In this document: piece by piece, positions 8,637-18,083 of the stretch
Layout: each line of letters opens with the position of its first letter
How positions within the stretch are numbered: position 1 is the first letter of the stretch
Assembly: GCF_900182955.1 (NCBI RefSeq)
Contig: NZ_FXUL01000016.1
Span: 83,201 to 147,200 of the forward strand
Origin: Noviherbaspirillum suwonense
GTDB lineage: Bacteria > Pseudomonadota > Gammaproteobacteria > Burkholderiales > Burkholderiaceae_D
Length of the DNA: 64,000 nucleotides
Direction of reading: 5' to 3'
Program-made: the position numbers and the translations under genes
The notes under the pieces: model-generated
Seen by the model: the letters and a program-made list of their open reading frames with translations, nothing else
What the model was told of the DNA's origin: nothing
Databases searched by the model: none

Positions 8637-9472
8637 TGACGGTTCTCCTTGTTTGCGGCGCCGGTAGGCGCAGCTTTCGTGCGGTAAGCGGGATGATCAC
8701 GCAAGGTTGCGAAACAAAAGCCCTTCTGCTCCAGCCCGCTCAGCAGCGGTTCCAGCACGGCCGGCGCCCACGGGTCCTTGCGCGACCAGATGCCGAGATG
8801 CGCCACAAAAATGTCGCCGTCGCGCAGGCCGTCCAGCGACTTCTTCAGCAGCGCCGCATTCGACACCCTGTCGCTGGACAATTCGTCGCCCGAAAAACCG
8901 GCAGGCGCCCAACCGACATGCGCATAGCCGCAGGCCTGGCCCGCCGCAAGCGCGGCGGGAGTGAGCTTGCCGCCGGGCGCGCGCCAGAACGGGTCCAGGC
9001 CGGCCCCGGTCAGCTCGCGAAAGCGCTGGTCGACGCGGCGCAGTTCGGTGCAGTAGTCGGCCGCGGTCCATGCCTGCGTCTTGCCGGCGTGTGGACCGAA
9101 CTGCGGGCGCACTTCCAGCCTGCCGCCGGCCAGGTCGCGCAGCGCATAGACATGGTCGAAGGTATGGCTGCCGAACGCATGGCCCTCGGCCCGCAGCGCC
9201 TTCCAGTAAGGCGCCCAGGCCGGGTCCAGCGAATAATCGCCGCGCACGGTTTTCTCGTTCGCCAGGAAGAAGGTCGCTTTCGCATGATGCCGGCGCAGCG
9301 TGTCTGCAACCAGCGCGGCCTGCGACTGGCTGCCGGTGTCGAAGGTCAGGTAGATGGTGCCGCTGCAGGCAGGCGCAGACAATGCGGCCGGTGACAGCAC
9401 AAGGGCCAGCAATCCTGCGCAGCTTCGGCGCAGCAGGCTAGCGCGGCGCGTGATTGATGAAGTAAACACCAT
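8633..9472 (-). CDS. Secreted polysaccharide deacetylase-like (NodB homology) protein
   Basis: A 279-residue protein with a signal peptide (Arg-rich n-region, then LLALVLSPAALSA) and a NodB-homology domain. Motif 1 reads LTFDTGS where active enzymes have TFDDG: the first, catalytic Asp is kept but the second, metal-binding Asp is Thr. Motif 2 (SHTFDH) keeps both histidines, and the RAPGG motif is present. It may use a different metal site or be weakly active. The start overlaps the preceding beta-propeller gene by 35 bases, and its stop overlaps the desaturase start, so the three genes form an operon. Confidence 0.85.
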   Translation of the reverse strand: MVFTSSITRRASLLRRSCAGLLALVLSPAALSAPACSGTIYLTFDTGSQSQAALVADTLRRHHAKATFFLANEKTVRGDYSLDPAWAPYWKALRAEGHAFGSHTFDHVYALRDLAGGRLEVRPQFGPHAGKTQAWTAADYCTELRRVDQRFRELTGAGLDPFWRAPGGKLTPAALAAGQACGYAHVGWAPAGFSGDELSSDRVSNAALLKKSLDGLRDGDIFVAHLGIWSRKDPWAPAVLEPLLSGLEQKGFCFATLRDHPAYRTKAAPTGAANKENRQ

Positions 9473-10412
9473 GGGGCGAGCGGCCGACGGGTATCAGCTT
9501 GATGACTTTGCGGCTTGGAACGTCGATCACCGCCACTTTCTTGATCCAGCGCAGCGTGACCCACAAGGTCTTGCCATCCTCGGTCAGTTCCATGCAATCC
9601 GGGCCGCCCGGAACGTCGATGGTGCCGACGTTTTCCAGCTTTTCCTGGTCGATGATGTTGATGGTGTTGGATACCCGGTTCGAGACGAAGATGAAGCGCT
9701 TGTCGCCGGTAAGCCGGAAGTTATGCGCACCGGCGCCCGCCTTGATCCGCTTGACGGTCTTCTGTGCACGCCAGTCGATGACCTCGACATAATCGCTGCC
9801 CATGATGCCGACCAGCAGGTATTTCTGGTCCGGGGTCATCGCAATGCCGGCTGGAAGCTTGCCGACCGGCATCGTCCATTTGACGGTCTGCGTCGCCAGG
9901 TCGATCGCGCTGATCTGGTCGCTCCCCTGCTGGGTGATGAAGACCATCTTGCTGTCCTGCGTGAATGCCATGTGGCTGGGCATCTTGGCCAGCGGCACCC
10001 GCTTGTGCAGCTTGAGTTCGCGGCCGTCGTACGAGTACAGGTCGACCCGGTCCAGTCGCAGCGCGTTCGACACGAACCACTTGTTGTCGGGCGAAAATCC
10101 GATCTGGTACGGGTCGATGATGTCCGGCACGCGGCGCTGTATCTGGCCGCTGCGGGGGTCGAGGAAGATCAGTTCATTGCTCACCGCACTGGCGACGATC
10201 AGTGACTTGTTGTCCGGCGTCGCCATCAGGTGATGCGGTTCCTTGCCGACCGCGAACGAAGCGGTTTCCTGGTAGGTTTCCTGGTCCAGCAGGCTGACGG
10301 TCGCATCCCGCGAATTGAGCACGACGACCACACTGGCCTGCGCCGCGGCGGCAGCGCCCAGGGCCAGGAACAAACAGACGCCGCGTCGAAGATGTTGAAG
10401 CATGGTAAGCAC
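9438..10412 (-). CDS. Secreted YVTN-type beta-propeller protein
   Basis: A 324-residue secreted protein: signal peptide (LFLALGAAAAAQA), then repeated propeller blades with the pattern of YVTN/cytochrome-D1-like propellers, each carrying PDNK/TPDQK-type turns (for example ATPDNKSLIVA, FSPDNKWFVSN, MTPDQKYLLVG). Such proteins are periplasmic binding scaffolds or accessory electron-transfer proteins. A second in-frame ATG at 10403 is an alternative start. It heads the operon with the deacetylase-like and sterol desaturase genes. No heme motif is present. Its ligand is unknown. Confidence 0.85.
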   Translation of the reverse strand: MLTMLQHLRRGVCLFLALGAAAAAQASVVVVLNSRDATVSLLDQETYQETASFAVGKEPHHLMATPDNKSLIVASAVSNELIFLDPRSGQIQRRVPDIIDPYQIGFSPDNKWFVSNALRLDRVDLYSYDGRELKLHKRVPLAKMPSHMAFTQDSKMVFITQQGSDQISAIDLATQTVKWTMPVGKLPAGIAMTPDQKYLLVGIMGSDYVEVIDWRAQKTVKRIKAGAGAHNFRLTGDKRFIFVSNRVSNTINIIDQEKLENVGTIDVPGGPDCMELTEDGKTLWVTLRWIKKVAVIDVPSRKVIKLIPVGRSPHGVYFINHAPR

Positions 10413-10683
10413 TCGTGCAAAGGATAAAAGGCGGTGAATACGCTGCGGGACAGGAAGGCCAAACGAGCGTAACTATAACTGAATCGACTTGTGTCCCCGG
10501 AATAATTTCAGAATCGACCACACACAATTTATCCCCACCGTTTCATCTCTCCTACAGCCCCGTTCCCGGCGTCGACGCAGCCTATTTCGTTGCATAAATT
10601 CCCAAGGGAAATACAACTATTACCTTCAGGAATGCTTTTTCTGATACATTTGTGTCGCTCCGGAAATTTCCCAAAGGATATAA

Positions 10684-11832
10684 ATGTTTTCCGCCTCCCG
10701 CACCGTGCTGCGCACCGCCGGCTGCCTGCTGCTGGCGCTTTCAGCGCTCGCCTGCCGCGCCGAAACCGGCGTGACCGGCAACCGCATCCTGCTCGGGCAA
10801 TCCGCGCCGTTCACCGGCCCGGCAGCGCAGCTCGGTATCGACCTGCATGCGGGCGCAAAACTGTATTTCGACAGCATCAACCACCAGGGCGGCATCCATG
10901 GAAGGAAGATTGAGATCGTCACCGCGGATGACAAGTACGAGCCCGAACTCGCAGCGGACAACACCCGCCGCCTGATCCAGGCCGACCAGGTGTTCGCGCT
11001 GTTCGGCTATGTCGGCACGCCGACGAGCAATGCCGCATTGCCGATCTTTACCGCGGCCAAAGTGCCATTCTTCGCACCGTTTACCGGTGCGCGCTCTTTG
11101 CGCGAGCCGTTCAACCGGCAGATCTTCCATATCCGCGCCGGTTATATCGAGGAAACCGAACACCTGGTCGACCAGCTGGTGCGCGTTGGCGTTCGCAACA
11201 TCGCCGCGTTCTACCAGAACGACGCCTACGGCCAGGCCGGACTGGACGGCGTGCAGCGGGCGCTGACCAAGCGCGGCCTGACGCTGGCAGACAGCGCGCC
11301 GGTCGAGCGCAATAGCCGCAATGTCGGGCCGGCGGCGCAGAAGCTGCTGGCAAAACGGCCGGACGCCATCATCCAGGTCAGCACCTACGCGGCCTCGGCG
11401 GCGCTGGTCAGGCAGATGCGGGCCGCCGGCTACACCGGGCAGTTCCACAACGTGTCCTTCGTCGGCAGCCAGCCGCTCGCCAGCGCGCTGGGCGCGGACG
11501 GCCCGGGCGTCGGCATTTCGCAGGTCGTGCCGTTTCCTTGGAAACCGTCGAACCCGGTGGTCGCCGAGTACACCCGCGAGCTGAAGAAGGCCGGCAAGGA
11601 CGAGCCGAATTTCTCCAGCCTCGAAGGGTATATCGCCGCCAAGGTGTTTGCCGAGGGCGTGCGCCGCGCCGGGCCGGACCTGAGCCGCGAAAAACTGATC
11701 GCCGCACTGGAAACCATCACGCTGAAAAACTACGACATCGGCTTCCCGATCGAATTTTCGCCGACCCGGCATACCGGTTCCGCATTCGTCGACATGACGG
11801 TGATTACCCGGAACGAGAAATTCCTCAATTAA
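10684..11832 (+). CDS. Periplasmic branched-chain amino acid-type binding protein
   Basis: A 382-residue substrate-binding protein of the LivJ/LivK class (type 1 periplasmic fold). It has a signal peptide ending near LACRAE and the typical opening ILLGQSAPFTGPAAQLG, followed by GGIHGRKIEIVTADDKYEP. No permease or ATPase genes are adjacent. The next gene, 41 bases downstream, is a receiver-PAS-GGDEF protein, so the binding protein may feed a signalling pathway instead of a transporter. The ligand cannot be deduced. Confidence 0.9.
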   Translation: MFSASRTVLRTAGCLLLALSALACRAETGVTGNRILLGQSAPFTGPAAQLGIDLHAGAKLYFDSINHQGGIHGRKIEIVTADDKYEPELAADNTRRLIQADQVFALFGYVGTPTSNAALPIFTAAKVPFFAPFTGARSLREPFNRQIFHIRAGYIEETEHLVDQLVRVGVRNIAAFYQNDAYGQAGLDGVQRALTKRGLTLADSAPVERNSRNVGPAAQKLLAKRPDAIIQVSTYAASAALVRQMRAAGYTGQFHNVSFVGSQPLASALGADGPGVGISQVVPFPWKPSNPVVAEYTRELKKAGKDEPNFSSLEGYIAAKVFAEGVRRAGPDLSREKLIAALETITLKNYDIGFPIEFSPTRHTGSAFVDMTVITRNEKFLN

Positions 11833-11873
11833 GCGACATCCCGCGCCAGCCAACCTGACCAGCCTGCCACGCC

Positions 11874-13151
11874 ATGCCTAATCACTGCACCCTGCTCTAT
11901 GCGGAATCCGACGCCGAATTGGCGCGCCAGTTTCAGCGCCGCATGGCGGCCCACCAGATGGATGCGATCTTCGCCGCCAGCGACATGGCGGGCATCAGCG
12001 CGCTGTCGCAGCATCGGCTCGACCTGATCGTCGCCAACTACCGTCTCTCCGGGGGCGGCGGGCTGGTGGTGCTGCGCGCGGCCCGCAAGTCCCATCCGGA
12101 CATCGCTGCCCTGCTGCTGGTCGAACCCGCGGACCTGAAGCAGGCGGCCGCGGCGCTGCGCGACGAGCGCATCGACTACCTGGTCAAGGATGCCGACGGC
12201 GTCTATCTCGACATGCTGCCGCTGATGGCGCCGCGCCTGATCGGCCAGCACCGGCAGCAGGCGACCATAGACCGGCTGGGCCAGGCGCTGGAACGCGAGC
12301 ATGCGCTGGCGCTGCAGGCCGCCGAAAGCAATGAACAGGGGCTGGCGATCTTCAACGCCGACCTCCGCCTGCAGCTCTGGAATGCGCGTTTCCTGCAGCT
12401 GCTCGGACACGCGGAAGCAGCGCACCTGCCCGGCACGGCGCTGGCCGAACTGCTGGACTTCGCCGGCCAGCCGGGCCAGGCAGGCAAGCTGGCGGAACAG
12501 CATTCATTCCAGTTCGAGCACCGCGGCCCGGCCGGACTGCCGGTGCAGATTGCCGGCAGCCGCGGCGCCGACGGCAGCCTGGTGCTGACCTGCACCGGCG
12601 ACGCCGAAAGCGACGATGCCGGCAGCCGCCGGCAGCCAGGGCCGGCCGACTGGCAGCAGACCAATATCGATGCGCTGACCGGCCTCCCCGGACGGGGGCT
12701 GTTCACCGAGTTGCTGAAGCACCAGGTGCATCGCGGCAGCCGCAGCGGCTATAACGGCGCGGCGCTGATGCTGCTGGACATCGACGGCTTCAAGTCGCTG
12801 AACCAGTCCCATGGCAATGCGGTCTGCGACCTGGTCCTGGTGGAGGTGGCCCGCCGCATGTCGGCCGCCGTGCGCGAGTCGGATGTGGTCGGACGGCTGG
12901 AGGGCGACCAGTTCGGCGTGCTGGCGGTGGATGTGCATTCCGCTGAAAACGTCGAGATCGTCGCGGGCAAGCTGCTGGCCGCCGTCGCCAGGCCTTTCCT
13001 CGTTAACGATGCCGATATCCGGCTGACCGCCAGCATCGGCATCGCCTTCCATCCAGCGGAGCCGCTGGACGTGCCGACGCTGGTGCAGAAGGTCGAGGAC
13101 GCGGTGTCGCATGCCAAAGCGGCCGGGAAAAACCGCTATAAGTTTGCGTGA
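11874..13151 (+). CDS. Degenerate receiver-PAS-GGDEF protein
   Basis: A 425-residue cytoplasmic protein with three parts: a receiver-like domain (1-120), a PAS-like segment (about 145-230) and a GGDEF domain (about 265-425). The usual phosphoacceptor Asp is Asn (residue 55, in LIVANYRLSGG), and the GGDEF signature reads EGDQF at 343-347. Both changes predict loss of normal phosphorylation and of diguanylate cyclase activity. The rest of the GGDEF fold is intact (LTGLPGR, LDIDGFKSLNQSHG), so it may bind GTP or c-di-GMP, or scaffold other proteins. It lies just after a periplasmic binding-protein gene and is probably cotranscribed. Confidence 0.88.
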   Translation: MPNHCTLLYAESDAELARQFQRRMAAHQMDAIFAASDMAGISALSQHRLDLIVANYRLSGGGGLVVLRAARKSHPDIAALLLVEPADLKQAAAALRDERIDYLVKDADGVYLDMLPLMAPRLIGQHRQQATIDRLGQALEREHALALQAAESNEQGLAIFNADLRLQLWNARFLQLLGHAEAAHLPGTALAELLDFAGQPGQAGKLAEQHSFQFEHRGPAGLPVQIAGSRGADGSLVLTCTGDAESDDAGSRRQPGPADWQQTNIDALTGLPGRGLFTELLKHQVHRGSRSGYNGAALMLLDIDGFKSLNQSHGNAVCDLVLVEVARRMSAAVRESDVVGRLEGDQFGVLAVDVHSAENVEIVAGKLLAAVARPFLVNDADIRLTASIGIAFHPAEPLDVPTLVQKVEDAVSHAKAAGKNRYKFA

Positions 13152-13395
13152 GATCAGCGAAGACGCGCAGGGAAGTGAAAGCTGATATATCATGCCGACT
13201 CCGGCGAACTTCCGACAAATATCAAAGAATTAACGAATATTTGCAGGAAGTTAAGTAAACGCGGCTTTTTCGCACAGTTTCTTTGCCGACCCTTCCTCAC
13301 CGCTCATCCTGGGTTAGATTTACTTGGGGAAACTATTTTTTCGCGCGATAATAGAATAATTCCTTATCGCAACTTCCTCGCTAACAAGGCGTTCC

Positions 13396-13632
13396 ATGAA
13401 CAAGCAAACGAAGTCAAACAAATCCCGCTTACTGTCCGCAGTTTCCAAGAATTATTCCGGTCCCCTGACCCATGTCGCGCTGTCCGCCCTGAGCGCCTGG
13501 ATGATGGTGCAAGGCCTCAAGGGGCTGGTTGGCTTCACCGTCAACGCCCAAAGCGCCATGGCCGACCTGGTCGGCATCATCGTCATCGTCGCCATCGCCC
13601 GCTGGATGCGCATCAAACCAGACGTAAAATAG
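13396..13632 (+). CDS. Small hypothetical membrane protein
   Basis: 78 residues: a basic N-terminus followed by two hydrophobic segments (about 25-45 and 52-70) and a short basic end, consistent with a two-helix inner-membrane protein. It has no recognised family. An AAGG site lies near the ATG, and the AT-rich 240-base upstream region could hold a promoter. Its last 20 bases overlap the end of the convergent GGDEF-EAL gene. Confidence 0.6.
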   Translation: MNKQTKSNKSRLLSAVSKNYSGPLTHVALSALSAWMMVQGLKGLVGFTVNAQSAMADLVGIIVIVAIARWMRIKPDVK

Positions 13633-15976
13633 TCGGCTTGTCCTTGTGCGTGCGGGTGAACCCGTACAGCTGCTCCACCGGCATCGGTTTGCTGAAATAA
13701 AAGCCCTGTATCTCGTCGCAGCCATGGTGCTGCAGGAACGCGAGCTGTTCGGCGTTTTCGACGCCTTCGGCGATGATCTTCAGCTTCAGCGCATGTCCCA
13801 TCGCAATGATGGCCTTGATGATGGCCGTGTCGTTGGCGTCATGCGGTATGTCCTGCACGAACGAACGGTCGATCTTCACGCTGTCCAGCGGGAATCGCTT
13901 CAACTGCGCCAGCGACGAGTAACCGGTGCCGAAGTCGTCCATCGAGATGCGCAGTCCGATGCGCCGCATCGCCGCGAGCAGTTCGGCCGCATGGAGCGGG
14001 TCCTTCATCACGAGGCTCTCGGTGATTTCCAGTTCGAGCAGGTTGCCAGGCAGGCCGTGACGTTGCAGCGTGCCGTCGATCTCGTTGGCCAGGTTGCGGT
14101 CGGCGAACTGGAGCGCGGAAAGGTTGATGGCAATCGGCAGCGCCGGCTGGCCGGCGGCGCGCCAGGCAGCCAGCTGGTGGCATGCCGCATGCAGGACCCA
14201 GCGGCCGATTTCCACGATGTCGCCCGACGCCTCGGCAAGTGAAATGAAACTCGCCGGCGGCAGCAGGCCAAGCCGCGGATGCTGCCAGCGCACCAGCGCT
14301 TCCACCCCGGTCATCCGTCCGGTGGCCAGGTCGAGCTTGGGCTGGTACATCAGCTTGAATTCATCGCGGCCGGCCGCGCCGCGCAGATCGGCCTGCAGTT
14401 CCAGGCGGTTGACCGAGGCGGCCACCATCTCGGCGGCATAGTGGCAGACCGCGTTGCCTCCCTGGGCCTTGGCCTGGCGCATCGCCAGGTCGGCGCTGCG
14501 CATCAGCGCATGCGCCTCGGTGCCATCGTCCGGAAACCGGCACAGTCCGATGCTGACCGTGGAACGAAAGTCGCGGTGTCCCAGCTTCACCGCCTGCGCC
14601 AGCGAGTCCAGCAGGTGCCTGGCCAGGCACTCCAGGCTTTCGAGCGAGGCGGAATTCCGCACCAGCACCGCGAATTCATCCGCCCCGAGCCGGGCGATGT
14701 CGTCCGCCTTGCCGACGGCCTGCCGCAGGCGGTGCGCGGTCTGCCGCAGCACGGTATCGCCGGCCTGCTGTCCCAGCCGGTCGTTGGCGATCTTGAAACG
14801 GTCCAGGTTAATGCAGAGCAGGCCGGCAAACTGGCCGCGCCGTCCGGCCTGCTGGAGTTCCGCCTGCAGCAACTGCTGAAAACGGCTGCGGTTCGGCAAG
14901 CCGGTGAGCGCATCGTATTCCGACAGGTTGCGGATCTTAGCCTTGGCTTCCTGGCTAGTGATTGCCACCGCGGCAAGGTCACCGATTGCCGGCATGATCA
15001 TCAGTTCTGTGTCGCCGGGAGCGCGCGAGGTGCTGAAGTAGAGCGCAATGGTGCCAAGCACCCTTCCCGACTGGCCGAAAATCGGCCAGGAAAAACAGGA
15101 AGCCAGCTTGTTGGCCGACGCCAGTTCCCGGAAATTCCGCCATAGCGGATGGCTGGCGACATCGCCGGTAAATACCGGGCTGCGGCGGCTCACCGCGGCG
15201 CCGCAGGTGCCGCTTTCGGGCTCGACCGTCAGCTGCATCATTGCCCGGTGGAAGGCCGGCGGCATCGACGGCGCGGCGACGCGGACGAAATGCTCGCCGT
15301 TCTCGTCGAGCAGCAGGATCGAGCAGGATGCGCCATCCACGCAGTCTTCGGCCATGTGGGCGATGTCTTCCAGGATCGACTGCAGCGCGTCTCCCTGCAA
15401 CACGACCTTCATCACCCGCCCATGCCAGTCGAGGAAGGTGGGCATCACCGCGTCGCGGCCGGACGCCACGGCGCGCGGCATGTTGGCATAGAGGCCAGGC
15501 ACGGCCGCGTTGAACCGCTCGGGGAGATCATGCGTATGCAGCAGCCGGATGCGCTCGCGGTCCTTGATTTCCGTCAGCATCGCCACGATGCGCGTAATCC
15601 GCCCGTCTTCATCGAACGCGATCGCGCGAAAGCGCGCGTGGACAGGCAGCCAGCCTGCCGGCATCCGTATCCGGAAGTCGACATGGACCTTGGCGCTGGC
15701 GTCGGCCTTGCATTCCTGCATCGCATCATCGAGCCGGGCGTGATCGTTCGGATGGATCAGCGCCCGCACCTCCATGCTGTCGAGGTAGGTAAGCTGCTCG
15801 ATGCCATGCGCGCGCTGCGACCAGCGGCTGCTGAAGCAGACCAGGTCGTCGTCCAGTTGCCATACGACGACAATCAGGTCCAGCGCATCGGCCGCCAGTT
15901 CGAGCAGCGCGAGCGACATGTCATGCGCGGCCTCTTGCGCCGGCAGGTCATCGTTGCCCGATTTGTAGCCATCCAT
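13613..15976 (-). CDS. PAS-GAF-GGDEF-EAL cyclic-di-GMP phosphodiesterase
   Basis: A 787-residue cytoplasmic sensor with an N-terminal PAS domain (about 20-135), a GAF domain (about 200-350), a GGDEF domain and an EAL domain. The EAL domain carries an intact EALVRW motif (about residue 558) and DDFGTGYSSL, the residues needed to hydrolyse c-di-GMP. The GGDEF signature is GADEF (about 430), so the cyclase half is probably inactive or regulatory. The start at 15976 is favoured over 16063 because an AGGAG sits 7 bases upstream. It is likely to lower c-di-GMP in response to a small molecule bound by GAF or PAS. Confidence 0.92.
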   Translation of the reverse strand: MDGYKSGNDDLPAQEAAHDMSLALLELAADALDLIVVVWQLDDDLVCFSSRWSQRAHGIEQLTYLDSMEVRALIHPNDHARLDDAMQECKADASAKVHVDFRIRMPAGWLPVHARFRAIAFDEDGRITRIVAMLTEIKDRERIRLLHTHDLPERFNAAVPGLYANMPRAVASGRDAVMPTFLDWHGRVMKVVLQGDALQSILEDIAHMAEDCVDGASCSILLLDENGEHFVRVAAPSMPPAFHRAMMQLTVEPESGTCGAAVSRRSPVFTGDVASHPLWRNFRELASANKLASCFSWPIFGQSGRVLGTIALYFSTSRAPGDTELMIMPAIGDLAAVAITSQEAKAKIRNLSEYDALTGLPNRSRFQQLLQAELQQAGRRGQFAGLLCINLDRFKIANDRLGQQAGDTVLRQTAHRLRQAVGKADDIARLGADEFAVLVRNSASLESLECLARHLLDSLAQAVKLGHRDFRSTVSIGLCRFPDDGTEAHALMRSADLAMRQAKAQGGNAVCHYAAEMVAASVNRLELQADLRGAAGRDEFKLMYQPKLDLATGRMTGVEALVRWQHPRLGLLPPASFISLAEASGDIVEIGRWVLHAACHQLAAWRAAGQPALPIAINLSALQFADRNLANEIDGTLQRHGLPGNLLELEITESLVMKDPLHAAELLAAMRRIGLRISMDDFGTGYSSLAQLKRFPLDSVKIDRSFVQDIPHDANDTAIIKAIIAMGHALKLKIIAEGVENAEQLAFLQHHGCDEIQGFYFSKPMPVEQLYGFTRTHKDKPTILRLV

Positions 15977-16332
15977 CGTTTTACTCCTGCATGCCGGGGC
16001 GGCTCTGGCGGCCTGTCCCACTGCCCGGAAGTCGGGACTACATGGTCGCACCGAACTCTTCATGGCCGAATGCGCACAATCATCCTTTTATCAAACATTA
16101 AATCAAGATAGCGTTCATCGGCACACCACTTACTATCCTGAAAGCAATATTTTCCTTGCCTGTCCGGCCGCGATTTCACCTTTGACCAGTGCAAGAGTTA
16201 GTATTGCTGATCGCACAACTGACCGAAATCAACCTAATGGTATTGATGGAATCATGGATTGGGCTGGCACATCGCCTTCAACCTGTAATTGTGTATAAAT
16301 AAATACATATTTAGCCACGGCCGAGTCTCCCC
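15977..16332. other. Intergenic region, 356 bases
   Basis: A divergent promoter region between the GGDEF-EAL gene and the histidine kinase; AT-rich towards the kinase. A near-FNR palindrome at 16243-16254 has a 3-base spacer instead of 4. No coding frame is convincing. Confidence 0.5.
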
Positions 16333-17442
16333 ATGACCATCCTGGATTTCCAGCAGCGCGACCAACCCGCCGCACCGGCCGAATTCGGCGAGGCCAATCT
16401 GACGCATCTGCCGGCGGGCGCCGACCATGCATGGCTTGCGGCGCTCCTGCGCGCCGCGATGGATGCGGTCATCATCAGCGACAGCAATATGCGCATGGTC
16501 CTGCTCAATGGTGAGGCACAACGCCTGTTCGGCTATCGCTCGACGCAGCTGGTCGGTCATGGCCTGGGCCTGCTGCTCGCGGCCGACGCCTGCGAGCGCA
16601 TGCAGCAGGCCGCCGCCGGCGCGGCATGCGCCGCCAGGTTCCGGGCCGAAGGCAAGCGCGCCGATGCCTCGCGCTTCGAGATGGAGCTTTCCCTGTCGTC
16701 CGTGGCCTGCGGCGATCAGGCATTCCTGGTGGCCAGCATGCGCGAATACGGCCCGGCGACCGTGGCGGGACGGCGCCGGGCGCTGTCCTTCCACCATGCG
16801 CACGAACTGGAGAAGCGCCGCTTTTCGCACGAACTCTACAACGAACTGGGCCAGTGCCTGTCCGTTCTCAAGCTGGACCTGGACTGGCTCGAACAGAGCC
16901 TGCATGCCGGTGACCAGGTCAGTCCGGGCATCGAACGCATTTCAAACATGCAATCCCTGCTCGACAACGCGATCATGCGCACCAGGACAATTGCGTCCGA
17001 TCTCCGCCCGCCCCTGCTGGACGATTTCGGCTTGCTGGCCGCGGTGCGCTGGATTGCGCAGGCATTCGAAAAGCGGACCGGGGTCCGCTGCGAGATCGAC
17101 TGCGACACGGATGCGATCGGCGGCGGCGACGCGGTCGATTCCGTCGTCTACCGCGTGGTGCAGGAATGCCTGCTCAACGTCGAGCGGCATGCGCATGCCA
17201 GCCATGTGCAGGTATCGATGCGCACGGACGGCAAGCGGCTGGAAGTGCTGATCCAGGACGACGGCGCGGGCATGCCTTGCGGCGCGGAACGCAAGCCGGG
17301 CTGCTTCGGGCTGGTCGCGATGCAGGATCGTATCTATACTTTGGGTGGCAATATGGACATCTGTTCAAGCGCCAAACGGGGAAGCGCGATCCACGTCAGC
17401 CTTCCCATCGAGCCACCTGTCGTACAAATAAGCTCACCATGA
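16333..17442 (+). CDS. Cytoplasmic sensor histidine kinase (NarX/DegS-type HisKA_3)
   Basis: A 369-residue kinase without membrane segments: a PAS domain (about 35-140), a HisKA_3 dimerisation domain with the phosphoacceptor His at about 166 (FSHELYNELGQ), and a HATPase domain with the N-box VVQECLLNVERHA and G-box DDGAGMP. This kinase class partners NarL/FixJ-type regulators, and the next gene is one, overlapping by ATGA at 17439-17442. The PAS domain is the likely signal input. Confidence 0.93.
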   Translation: MTILDFQQRDQPAAPAEFGEANLTHLPAGADHAWLAALLRAAMDAVIISDSNMRMVLLNGEAQRLFGYRSTQLVGHGLGLLLAADACERMQQAAAGAACAARFRAEGKRADASRFEMELSLSSVACGDQAFLVASMREYGPATVAGRRRALSFHHAHELEKRRFSHELYNELGQCLSVLKLDLDWLEQSLHAGDQVSPGIERISNMQSLLDNAIMRTRTIASDLRPPLLDDFGLLAAVRWIAQAFEKRTGVRCEIDCDTDAIGGGDAVDSVVYRVVQECLLNVERHAHASHVQVSMRTDGKRLEVLIQDDGAGMPCGAERKPGCFGLVAMQDRIYTLGGNMDICSSAKRGSAIHVSLPIEPPVVQISSP

Positions 17443-18083
17443 TCCGTATCGTTATAGCCGATGACCACACCATCATGCGCGAAGGCCTCAAGCGCATCCT
17501 CGACGGCGCAGACGACATTGAAGTCGTCGGCGAGGCGGTGGACGGATTCGAAGTGCTCACCCAGGTAAGGAAAGGCGGTTTCGACCTGCTGATGCTGGAC
17601 CTGTCGATGCCGGGCCGCAGCGGCGTCGAGCTGATACGGCAGATCAAGGACGAAGTGCCCAAGCTGCCCATCCTGATCCTGACCATGCACGAGGAGGAGC
17701 AATATGCGGTGCGGGCCATCCGCGCCGGCGCACGCGGCTACCTGACCAAGGAGAGCGCCGGCACCCAGCTGGTCAGCGCGATCCGGCGGGTCGCATCCGG
17801 CCGGCCCTACATCAGCATCGAGGTCGCCGAGCAGCTGGCGATGGACGCGATGCCATCGATGGAGGAATTGCCGCACAAACACCTGTCGGACCGCGAGTTT
17901 GAGGTATTCAGCCTGCTGGTCATCGGCAAGTCGATCACCGAGATCGCCGAAATGCTGCACCTGAGCGTCAAGACCGTCAGCACCCACAAGACGCGCATCC
18001 TGCACAAGATGGGCATGCCGTCGCTGGCCGAACTGGTCCAGTACGCGGTGGCGCACCGGCTGCTGATGCCGATGCGCTTGTAA
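17439..18083 (+). CDS. NarL/FixJ-family response regulator
   Basis: 214 residues with a receiver domain (1-120; acidic pocket DD at 8-9, phosphoacceptor Asp54 in LMLDLSMPG, and the conserved Lys in YLTKES) and a LuxR-type helix-turn-helix (about 148-205; LSDREFEVFSLL, then VKTVSTHKTRIL). The ATG overlaps the kinase stop, so the two are translationally coupled partners. A palindrome 79 bases after its stop (18162-18179) resembles sites used by this family. Confidence 0.94.
   Translation: MIRIVIADDHTIMREGLKRILDGADDIEVVGEAVDGFEVLTQVRKGGFDLLMLDLSMPGRSGVELIRQIKDEVPKLPILILTMHEEEQYAVRAIRAGARGYLTKESAGTQLVSAIRRVASGRPYISIEVAEQLAMDAMPSMEELPHKHLSDREFEVFSLLVIGKSITEIAEMLHLSVKTVSTHKTRILHKMGMPSLAELVQYAVAHRLLMPMRL

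Noticed and set aside
16243..16254. FNR box in front of the histidine kinase
   Set aside because: TTGAT-GGA-ATCA has a spacer of 3, not 4, and lacks the final A, so the half-sites are out of register.
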